DNA of 15,864 bases, taken from the NCBI GenBank assembly GCA_029260155.1, contig JAJDDU010000350.1:1-15864 (forward strand). The letters run 5' to 3'. This document shows positions 1 to 6,200 of this stretch, one piece after another. Source of the DNA: Phycisphaerae bacterium (GTDB taxonomy: Bacteria; Planctomycetota; Phycisphaerae; UBA1845). The number at the start of each line of letters is the position of its first letter. The first letter of the stretch is position 1. A program made the position numbers and the translations under genes. A model generated the notes under the pieces. The model searched no databases and was not told the DNA's origin. It saw only the letters and a list, made by a program, of their open reading frames with translations.

Positions 1-73
1 CAGGCCCACTGCCTTGCCAAGGAACGAGTTTCGATGACTGCCAACGCTCGATTGTGCCCCCCAAACTGAGCGC

Positions 74-382
74 CTACGTTTTGTCGCCCGCCGATGCCCG
101 GACCATCGCCACAATCCCCGCCCGCACCGCATCCGGCAGCCTCGCCCACGCTGCAACTACCGCCTCAAGTTCGGGGTCGTTTTCGTCGCAAGTGCGGGGG
201 TTACTGCGTAGGTCGGTTTCTGCGTCGTCGTAAACCGTTGTCGTTTCGGGGGTTGTGGAATCGGCCCGTCGACTCATAATCGATTGGTCGTAGGTTCGAA
301 TCCTACCGGGCCCATTACGACGACGCGCCTCGTTCGCATCGCTGTCCTCGCGTTTTGAGACACAAACCAGATCCGGCTGCAA
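74..382 (-). pseudogene. short ORF antisense to tRNA fragment; possible recombinase C-terminal tail
   Basis: This 102-codon frame begins at a TTG and has no clear ribosome binding site. Its middle (GPGRIRTYDQSIMS) is only the antisense translation of the tRNA-Met 3' half at 268-314, so that part is not evidence of a protein. The last 34 residues (DPELEAVVAAWARLPDAV, then RAGIVAMVRASAGDKT) resemble, from memory, a short conserved tail (W..LP..IRAGI.AMV) found at the ends of tyrosine-recombinase-associated ORFs in Planctomycetes-like genomes. No recombinase catalytic body is present: the frame runs straight back into the stop codon of the cytochrome gene at 410-412. It may be a remnant left by an excised or rearranged integrative element, or a chance ORF. 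Confidence 0.25.
268..314 (+). pseudogene. 3' half of a tRNA-Met (CAT anticodon), D arm missing
   Basis: The anticodon stem is 268-272 paired with 280-284 (one G-U pair), and the loop at 273-279 is CTCATAA with anticodon CAT at 275-277. The T stem is 290-294 with 302-306 around a TTCGAAT loop. The acceptor 3' strand CGGGCCC is at 307-313, the discriminator A at 314, and CCA is not encoded. No D arm (AGCTCAG...GGTTAGAGC type) precedes it; instead GGCCCG at 263-268 can pair with 307-312, directly abutting the anticodon arm. A 3' tRNA half of this extent is what tRNA-targeting integrases leave at the distal attachment site. In that reading the element would lie to the left, outside the window. 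It is unlikely to be a working tRNA. Confidence 0.6.
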
Positions 383-383
383 C

Positions 384-402
384 CCTGGGAGCTCAGCCCA
401 GG
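384..402 (-). terminator. stem-loop just after the cytochrome gene
   Basis: CCTGGG (384-389) pairs with CCCAGG (397-402) around a 7-nt loop, 7 bases past the stop codon at 410-412. It could end the cytochrome transcript, but there is no T tract on the minus strand after the stem, so a classical intrinsic terminator is not established. Confidence 0.3.
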
Positions 403-409
403 TGTCGGG

Positions 410-3289
410 TCAACTTCCGATGTCGACGCCGAGGATACGCACGATGTCCGTCCGAGACAGCGTGCCCGCGCCGGGATGCGAGTTTTCCTTTAGCACGTTG
501 CCCTGCTCGTCGAGGAAGCGATCAAGCTGTTGCACGTCGACGAAAACGCGCGACGCTCCGGACGCAGGGATCGTCCGCACGAGCGCCGGCTGACGCGGAT
601 CGGACACGCGAATCACGTGGACCCCGGCAGCGCCGGCAACCAAGGCATAATCATCAACGCCCGGCGGTGTCATGTGACTTGCGACGTTGACGTCCAGCAC
701 ACCGCCGTCCAGGTCTGTCATCGCACTTATCTCCTTGATGTCGTCCGGCGCGGTGATGTCAAGAACATGCATTCCGGCCGAACCTGCGGCGACGTAGAGG
801 TAGTCGTGCTCGCGTGACGGAGTGTCTCCTTCGGCGGCCAACCAGCGCGTGTAGGTGTCCAATCCCACGGCGCCCGGCAGCTCGACGCCGCCAGCCAGAG
901 TCGGCGCGGAGAAATCGGGCAACAGGTCCACGACACGCACGCCGAAGTCGGGATCGGCGACGTACGCCCGCGCGGCAAAGTCAGAGCCCGCTTGCTGGTG
1001 GGCGTAGAGTGTCACATCAGCAGCATTTATGTCCGCGAGTTCACCGACGATTCTCGGCGCGGTGTGATCGGAGATATCAACGATCACCAATCCCGCCTCG
1101 CCGGCGGCGACGAACAAGTGAATGCCCCAGGGGACTGCCCGCAACGCTGTCGGGATCGACACTGCCCCGACCTCGGTGGCCGCGGTTGGGTTCTGGTTGT
1201 CGTAGATATTGACGCCAACACCTTCCACGACAACGTATAGGTATCTGGCTGCCCGACTGACGTCGATGGCATCGATATCGGCGAGCGTGGCGGCAGGTCC
1301 ATCGGGTATTCCGGCCGTCATGTCGAAGATCGACAACCCCGAGCTTCCCGAGGCGACATAGAGATAATCCGCCGCGCCGGATATGACGTTCGGGAACGTC
1401 GCCAGTGCGACAGGTGCTCCAGCTGTCAGCGTTTTCACCAGTGTCGGATTCGTTGGATCAGTATTGCGGTCGAAGACCCGGACGCCATCGGCGGCGGTTG
1501 CGTAGGCATAATCACGAGCGACCGAGTAGTTGCCGGAACCAAGGCCAAGCGATGGAGGCGAACGGTGACACTCGGCGCACGTGCGCACCTCACCCCGACC
1601 GCGGTTCGTGTGCGGATTCACCGGGTTCAGCGCCAGGCCCGACACGCCGTTGACTGTCTCGGGCATGACGAAATCGAGCTTGGTATTGCCTTCCGTGTCC
1701 GTGACGTCGGCGATCGGCTGACACCCGACGATGTAGGGCGACATCTTGCCCTGCGCGTTCATGCCCATCGAGAAGTGCTTGAGCGATACGAAGACCTTGT
1801 TGTTTGTGCTGGCTTTGCCGACTTCCTCGTTACGGGTGATCAGATTGGTGCCCATCTGCTGTTCGTCGCGCGTGAAGTGGCAGCCGAAGCAATTGGGCGT
1901 CCACGAGGCGTGACACGCGTAACATTCCAGGCCTCCCTCGTCTTTCAGATGGTGGTCGTTCATGGCGGCGGCGGCCTTGGCGTTGAAGCTGATCGACTCG
2001 GGGTTGATGATGTCCTTCAACTGCGGCAAGGGGTGGGCAACTCCTGTCACCTTCGATGTGAGCACGACCTCTCCGTCCTCTCGGCGCTCGATATGGGTCA
2101 GCGCCTTGCCGTCCCGGTCGATGAATTGTCCGCCCTCGGTCGGAGTTCCGTGGCAGGTACGACATTCGATCTTGGTCGCCTGGTCCATGTGGCCGTAGAT
2201 ATTTCCGTCGCCCATAACACCGGCTTGCGTGTGACAGTCGATGCACTCGACGCCGCGTTCGCCGTGGATGTCCTCGGGGTTCGTCACACTATCGGCGTAG
2301 TGGTAATTCCCGTTGAACTTGACGTCGGTTGTGCCCGCCACACCCGGACCGGACGGCAGTTGCGGCGGCATTTGAGAGCGGCCTGTAAAGCTCAGTCCGA
2401 TGCGGGCGCCACGGTGGTGACAGTGGATACACTGCTGCTTGGGGATTTTCCGCGTGATGCCGTGTACCAGCGGGTGCCCTTGTTCGTTGTGGTCGATGGA
2501 CGCGTCGGCGCTCGTCGACCTTCCGTCGTTCGCGTAGATCATGTGGCACGCTGCGCAGCCGTCCGCCCGATAGGTTCCGTCGGCTCCTTCAGCACCGCGA
2601 TACCCCTTGCCTCGCGACCAGAGGTGACACCTGGCGCATACTTGTCCGGGCACGGCGCGATAGTGCGTGGCAAACTCCGACTGATCCAGCGACGGATCGT
2701 ACTCGATGAGGTCGATCAATTCCGCTACCGCGCCGGCCTCGGTCGGCACTTCGCCGTCCTCGTCGCGAACGGCGAAGTTGCCATATACCGGCGTCTTGCT
2801 GTCGCTAACTCCGTTTTGATACAGACCGCCGGCGTAGTGTCCGGCGCCGGTGGCCATCAAGCTTTTGAGGACCCAGTCGATGTGCGGCTCGTGGCACACA
2901 CCGCACGTATCGCGTACCACGCGGAGATTCGAGGGATTCACAAACTTCTGATAGGGAAGATCGTAGTCCAGGGGCGCGGTCGTTTTGTCCATGATGATCG
3001 GCAGCGTCGGCTGGACGTGGGCTTGTTCCATCTTATCTGTAGAGAAATCCCCGCCGTGGCAGTCGGTGCAGTCGATCACTTCCGTCGCGTGGATGTCTTC
3101 GATGTTCCCGTGACATTCGAGACAACCTGGGGCAGCTTTGGTGAAGACGCGCGACGAAGCGTTGTCATTGCCATTCTCGTTGCCCGTTGGTGGAATGACT
3201 GGACATCCAGCAAGCGAGATAGTCATGCACGCGGTTGCCGCTCGCAGGAGTACCGACATCCGATTCCGTGTGTGGGCAGTATTCGACAT
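410..3289 (-). CDS. secreted 11-heme c-type cytochrome lipoprotein with C-terminal seven-repeat LVIVD propeller
   Basis: The 959-residue product has a positively charged N-terminus, a hydrophobic segment and a lipobox LAGC (Cys29). A linker rich in N, G, D and E follows (GNENGNDN). Eleven CXXCH heme-binding motifs start at residues 56, 74, 129, 218, 245, 287, 349, 376, 456, 467 and 571, and many extra histidines could be distal ligands. From about 590 to 905, seven LVIVD-type units ('YLYVA.G..GL.I.D') occur near 594, 642, 683, 723, 774, 829 and 880, which fits one seven-bladed beta-propeller. The likely role is electron transfer on the outer surface or in the periplasm; partner and substrate are unknown. 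The ATG at 3289 is supported by GGGAGG about 8 nt upstream. It follows the flagellin gene on the same strand across a 237-bp spacer with a stem-loop, so it is probably transcribed separately. Domain assignment is firm; physiological role is not. Confidence 0.9.
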   Translation of the reverse strand: MSNTAHTRNRMSVLLRAATACMTISLAGCPVIPPTGNENGNDNASSRVFTKAAPGCLECHGNIEDIHATEVIDCTDCHGGDFSTDKMEQAHVQPTLPIIMDKTTAPLDYDLPYQKFVNPSNLRVVRDTCGVCHEPHIDWVLKSLMATGAGHYAGGLYQNGVSDSKTPVYGNFAVRDEDGEVPTEAGAVAELIDLIEYDPSLDQSEFATHYRAVPGQVCARCHLWSRGKGYRGAEGADGTYRADGCAACHMIYANDGRSTSADASIDHNEQGHPLVHGITRKIPKQQCIHCHHRGARIGLSFTGRSQMPPQLPSGPGVAGTTDVKFNGNYHYADSVTNPEDIHGERGVECIDCHTQAGVMGDGNIYGHMDQATKIECRTCHGTPTEGGQFIDRDGKALTHIERREDGEVVLTSKVTGVAHPLPQLKDIINPESISFNAKAAAAMNDHHLKDEGGLECYACHASWTPNCFGCHFTRDEQQMGTNLITRNEEVGKASTNNKVFVSLKHFSMGMNAQGKMSPYIVGCQPIADVTDTEGNTKLDFVMPETVNGVSGLALNPVNPHTNRGRGEVRTCAECHRSPPSLGLGSGNYSVARDYAYATAADGVRVFDRNTDPTNPTLVKTLTAGAPVALATFPNVISGAADYLYVASGSSGLSIFDMTAGIPDGPAATLADIDAIDVSRAARYLYVVVEGVGVNIYDNQNPTAATEVGAVSIPTALRAVPWGIHLFVAAGEAGLVIVDISDHTAPRIVGELADINAADVTLYAHQQAGSDFAARAYVADPDFGVRVVDLLPDFSAPTLAGGVELPGAVGLDTYTRWLAAEGDTPSREHDYLYVAAGSAGMHVLDITAPDDIKEISAMTDLDGGVLDVNVASHMTPPGVDDYALVAGAAGVHVIRVSDPRQPALVRTIPASGASRVFVDVQQLDRFLDEQGNVLKENSHPGAGTLSRTDIVRILGVDIGS

Positions 3290-3469
3290 GGACTAGACCT
3301 CCCAAAATGCAGACCGCGCCCTAATGCTCGTTCGTCGCCGCGCCTACAGCGAAGCACATTATGTTTACGAACCTACCCGATGTGGACTCGGTGTGCAAAC
3401 CTCGAATAGCGGTAGGCACTGATTCAATTCTGGGGGGGGAGGCGCTCACCGTGCTTGGCGCCCATATTG

Positions 3470-3507
3470 GCCGGGCACCCGACCGAAGAGTCGGTCAAGT
3501 GCCCGGC
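3470..3507 (-). terminator. long stem-loop after the flagellin gene
   Basis: GCCGGGCAC (3470-3478) pairs with GTGCCCGGC (3499-3507). Inside, GACCGA (3481-3486) pairs with TCGGTC (3491-3496) around a 4-nt AGAG loop, with a 2x2 internal loop between the stems. That is 15 base pairs, 19 nt beyond the flagellin stop. The minus-strand sequence after it (CAATATGGG) is not a T tract, so it may act as a terminator with factor help or as a 3' stabilising hairpin of an abundant mRNA. Confidence 0.6.
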
Positions 3508-3526
3508 GTTGGGGGCTTGAAAGCTA

Positions 3527-4993
3527 CTATCCGCCGAGCAGGCTCAAGACGTTTTGCTGCTGGGCATTGGCTATCGCAAGGACGCTCGTGCCTGCTTGCA
3601 CGAGGATCTGTGCCCGCGTCAGCTCGGTAGTTTCCTCGGCGAAGTCGGTATCGCGGATCACCGACTCGGACGAGGTCAGGTTTTCGACGAGCACCTGCAA
3701 CTGGTTGATGTTCGGTTGCAGCTTATTGCGCTCGAATGCGCCGAGTCGCCCACGCAGGACTGATACCTGTGTGATGACCTCATCAATGACATTGGACGCG
3801 GCACTGAAGTTCCCGGTGTTCAGGGCCTTGGACCCGCCGCTGGTCAGGTCGGACAGGAAGCCCAGCTGCCGGTTGCCCAGCTTGTTGGCTTGCATGCTGG
3901 TGATGCCGATGGTCTCTTGCTGGTTTATGTTGACGCGCGGGCCAAGCTGGTACAGCGATCCGCCGCCTGTGATGGCAAACTGCGTGTCGGCATCACCGAA
4001 AGAAGTGTCCAGTGTAATCTCGACGTCGAGCAAGAAGGAACTCAGCTTCAGATCGAGCCCTCTGCCCACCGTGGCCGCACCGTTGATGGTCGCGACTGCG
4101 TCGCGCCCAATCGCCTTCTTCCCAAGGGGATCGACGTCGACCCCAGCGCGGTCTTGAAGCTGGAACGCCCCGCTGTTCTGGACTAAGGACACGCTGACAA
4201 ACTCGTCAGAGCCATAGCCTGCGCTCCGAATGATCACGCCAGACGTACTGGCGGCGTTGGCCGGGTCTGCATAGGCGTTTGCCGAGGCGAAGACGCCGGT
4301 CGTGTCGGTAATGGTGTTGATCTGATCTACGATTTCGTTTGTGGTAGTGTTGGCCGGGAAGGAGAGCTGTATGATCCCTTCAGGCCCCTGCAGGTCCATC
4401 GAGACGGTCTGGGTTCCGACGGCGCTTGCGGCGAAGTGCAACTCAGCTTGCAATCCCGACAGGCTGACGTTGACATCAACGGGAATAAACGGGCGCGTGC
4501 CGAAGTTTCCCTCCAACACGCTGACGTTGGCCAGCGCGGCGGTATCCACGCCGCTGGTGAAATACCCGAGGCTCCCGTCCAACAACTTCCGTCCTGCGAA
4601 AGTGGCCGTGTTGGCAATGCGCGTAATCGAGTCAATGGCTGAATCGATCTGCAGCTGGTTGGCGTCCATCTCCTCGGGCGAAAACGCGCCGCTGTTGGCC
4701 GCCTCGACGATCAGTCCTTGGATGTCCTGCATCATCGCCGAGATTTCGTTAAGTCCTGCCTCGGTCGTCGAGATGACGTTGATGGCGCGCTGAGAGTTGT
4801 CGACGGCCTGCCTCGTCGCCGCGATTTCCGACCGCAGTCGTTCGGAAACAATCAGGCCGGCGGGGTTGTCGGCTCCACGATTGATCTGCAGCCCGGATGA
4901 CAACCTCTGCAGCGACACGGCAAGAGACTGTTGGTTCCTGCCAAGCTGGAATCCGGCGTTGACGGCCGGGATATTTGAATTGATTCGTCCCAT
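3527..4993 (-). CDS. fliC: flagellin, filament subunit
   Basis: The 488-residue protein has the flagellin layout. Conserved N-terminal D0/D1 helices run to about residue 140 (INSNIPAVNAGFQL, LQRLSSGLQINRGADNPAGL). A variable middle holds a Flagellin_IN-like stretch (TTTNEIVDQINT). The C-terminal D1/D0 covers about the last 90 residues (IRDTDFAEETTELTRAQIL, NAQQQNVLSLLGG). It contains no cysteine. The ATG at 4993 is preferred over the TTG at 4999: the Shine-Dalgarno GGAGGA occupies 5005-5000, touching the TTG but leaving 6 nt before the ATG. It lies directly after csrA and near fliW, both of which regulate flagellin translation in Bacillus. Its leader carries two GGA motifs suited to CsrA. Only one flagellin gene is in the window; others may exist elsewhere. 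The gene is called hag in Bacillus. Confidence 0.95.
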   Translation of the reverse strand: MGRINSNIPAVNAGFQLGRNQQSLAVSLQRLSSGLQINRGADNPAGLIVSERLRSEIAATRQAVDNSQRAINVISTTEAGLNEISAMMQDIQGLIVEAANSGAFSPEEMDANQLQIDSAIDSITRIANTATFAGRKLLDGSLGYFTSGVDTAALANVSVLEGNFGTRPFIPVDVNVSLSGLQAELHFAASAVGTQTVSMDLQGPEGIIQLSFPANTTTNEIVDQINTITDTTGVFASANAYADPANAASTSGVIIRSAGYGSDEFVSVSLVQNSGAFQLQDRAGVDVDPLGKKAIGRDAVATINGAATVGRGLDLKLSSFLLDVEITLDTSFGDADTQFAITGGGSLYQLGPRVNINQQETIGITSMQANKLGNRQLGFLSDLTSGGSKALNTGNFSAASNVIDEVITQVSVLRGRLGAFERNKLQPNINQLQVLVENLTSSESVIRDTDFAEETTELTRAQILVQAGTSVLAIANAQQQNVLSLLGG

Positions 4994-5063
4994 GGGCAAT
5001 CCTCCGTGATTGTCTTGAACCCACGGGATGCAACCCGCGGGCGTTTGCCGTCACGATCCATGT
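4994..5063 (-). promoter_or_regulatory. flagellin 5' leader with two candidate CsrA sites and a hairpin
   Basis: Reading the minus strand, ACATGGATCG (5063-5054) is close to the CsrA consensus ACANGGANG. A second GGA motif, CACGGAGGA (5008-5000), overlaps the flagellin Shine-Dalgarno. Between them, CCCGCGGG (5041-5034) pairs with CCCGTGGG (5027-5020) around a 6-nt loop, an 8-bp hairpin with one G-T pair. The known Bacillus arrangement is an upstream CsrA site plus one covering the ribosome binding site. Binding here is inferred. Confidence 0.45.
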
Positions 5064-5086
5064 GGCGGCGGTCTCATGATTGCGCC

Positions 5087-5338
5087 CTATGGCTTCTCGG
5101 GAGGGCGCACGTTGTCCTGCTTACGCGAGTCGGTCTTGGCAATATCGTCGGGGTTCATGCCCGCCGCTGCGAGATTCTCCCGCCGAATGGCGTCGTACAC
5201 TTCCTTGCGATGCACCGGTATTTCGGTGGGCGCCGTGATACCAAGCCGTACTTTGTCTCCGCGAATATCGACGATCGTGATCTGGATGTCGTCGCCGATC
5301 ATTATGGTTTCGTCTCTCTGTCTGGATAGCACCAACAT
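5087..5338 (-). CDS. csrA: carbon storage regulator / translational regulator CsrA
   Basis: The 83-residue protein is a clear CsrA. MLVLSRQRDETIMIGDDI opens the first strands and KVRLGITAPTEIPVHRKEVY completes the core. The RNA-contact residues Leu4 and Arg44 are present. The C-terminus extends about 30 residues beyond the core, unlike the 61-residue E. coli protein and like the Bacillus type. Asn55, the position at which I recall Bacillus substitutions disrupting FliW regulation, aligns without gaps (RREN). CsrA dimers bind GGA motifs in mRNA leaders and here most likely repress flagellin translation. The start at 5338 has GGAAGGA about 7 nt upstream. The gene lies between fliW and flagellin, with 180 bp upstream and 93 bp downstream. 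Confidence 0.95.
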   Translation of the reverse strand: MLVLSRQRDETIMIGDDIQITIVDIRGDKVRLGITAPTEIPVHRKEVYDAIRRENLAAAGMNPDDIAKTDSRKQDNVRPPEKP

Positions 5339-5518
5339 CCTCGGTTCCTTCCTTGGCTATGCCGATGCCGTCTAATGCTGAAAATCGAACATCGAAATCG
5401 CCCGCGTTTCACCGCGCAGCTTCCAGCTGGCAGCTTTCGACTCCCGACTTCCCCACGGCATCTGTCACTCGAACATATCATTATAGTTCAAGGGCCGATG
5501 GTTCCGCCAGCGGCGGTG
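5339..5518 (-). promoter_or_regulatory. fliW-csrA spacer with a perfect -10 hexamer and an imperfect palindrome
   Basis: The minus strand has a perfect TATAAT at 5485-5480, but the best -35 candidate at usual spacing (TGGCGG near 5509-5504) is weak. An 18-bp imperfect palindrome, AGCT-x-CCAGCTGG-x-AGCT, lies at 5418-5435, between that hexamer and the csrA start. A separate csrA-flagellin promoter is possible but unproven. No open frame of note was seen. Confidence 0.25.
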
Positions 5519-5968
5519 CTATCCAGTTCGACTCATCTCTTGCTGGGCCGGCAGGCGCATTAGCGGATGCCGGGTGGAGAATCGTTTGTCACTCAATACG
5601 AGTTGCCTGGCTTTTCGATTCTCGACGTTGACCACGAGGGGTCCTTGGAGGTTCCCGGTCAGCAAATCGTCGACTTTATTGACGATGATGAACACCTGAG
5701 CGGCGTCGGGGTCGTCCAGATCGATGGGGGAGAGTTCCTCCGCCCGAACGGGTGCGCGGTAATCCGGCACGAACAGGCGTGGGTCACAGACCACGAACGC
5801 AAGATCCTCTTGGTCGATTGCTTGCAGCCAGTAGAACCCGCTCTCTTCGCCGGTTTGAACAAGGGCGTAGTCGGTGATATCCGGGAACCCCAATATTCCG
5901 CGCTCGAATGTGATGAGACGCGTGTCATCGACATCCAGAGCGCCGAAACGCGACGTTTGCACGATCAT
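5519..5968 (-). CDS. fliW: flagellar assembly factor FliW
   Basis: The 149-residue product matches FliW throughout. RLITFERGILGFPDITDY is the N-terminal signature, followed by FYWLQAIDQEDLAFVVCDP, VFIIVNKV and a C-terminal NLQGPLVVNVENRKARQLVL. FliW binds CsrA and relieves flagellin repression until it is sequestered by unsecreted flagellin in the cytoplasm. The frame is open up to 6151, but those extra 61 residues are arginine-rich and unlike the family. The ATG at 5968 has AAAGGAG 7 nt upstream and begins the conserved sequence (MIVQTSRFGALD). The order flgL-fliW-csrA-flagellin matches the Bacillus arrangement and supports one regulatory circuit. Confidence 0.95.
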   Translation of the reverse strand: MIVQTSRFGALDVDDTRLITFERGILGFPDITDYALVQTGEESGFYWLQAIDQEDLAFVVCDPRLFVPDYRAPVRAEELSPIDLDDPDAAQVFIIVNKVDDLLTGNLQGPLVVNVENRKARQLVLSDKRFSTRHPLMRLPAQQEMSRTG

Positions 5969-6014
5969 CGCGAAACTCCTTTGGCCAATCCATTTGCGGC
6001 GATCAGACGCGCGC

Positions 6015-6034
6015 CCCGCCGAACGTTCGGCGGG
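6015..6034. repeat. 20-bp perfect palindrome upstream of fliW
   Basis: CCCGCCGAAC and GTTCGGCGGG form a perfect inverted repeat with no spacer, about 47 bp upstream of the fliW start. It could be an operator for a dimeric regulator or a hairpin in the transcript. Confidence 0.5.
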
Positions 6035-6100
6035 CCTCCGACACGATGCGGTCTCGTGTACGCACGAGCGATCCACGGGTCGCTGTTGCCGACCCCGCGT

Positions 6101-6117
6101 CCCGGGCTCAGCCCGGG
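6101..6117. repeat. short GC hairpin in the flgL-fliW spacer
   Basis: CCCGGGC (6101-6107) and GCCCGGG (6111-6117) form a 7-bp stem around 3 nt. It shares the core GCTCAGCCC with the stem-loop at 384-402. It lies 84 bases past the flgL stop; no T tract follows on the minus strand, so a terminator role is doubtful. The whole spacer 5969-6200 holds no credible gene. Confidence 0.35.
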
Positions 6118-6200
6118 CAACCGCTTTTGCAACCCTCGCCCGACGGGCCATGCGCCCGGCGATGGGTCATCAAGACTTCGTTCTGAATTCCTGCGCTCGA

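Noticed and set aside
1565..3409. 614-codon plus-strand open frame
   Set aside because: It is the antisense shadow of the cytochrome gene; the minus strand has eleven heme motifs, a signal peptide and a ribosome binding site, whereas this frame has no recognisable domain.
3304..3440. Sigma-70 promoter for the cytochrome gene
   Set aside because: CATAAT and TTGCAC hexamers occur, but not at compatible spacing; too weak to call.
4994..4999. TTG start for flagellin
   Set aside because: The Shine-Dalgarno directly abuts this TTG, leaving no spacing; the ATG at 4993 is correctly spaced.
5110..5160. Possible sigma-28 promoter for flagellin inside the end of csrA (GACGATAT)
   Set aside because: Only the -10 part vaguely fits; no TAAA-type -35 element lies at the required distance.
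5969..6151. N-terminal extension of FliW
   Set aside because: The 61 added residues are arginine-rich and unlike FliW, and a strong ribosome binding site precedes the internal ATG at 5968.
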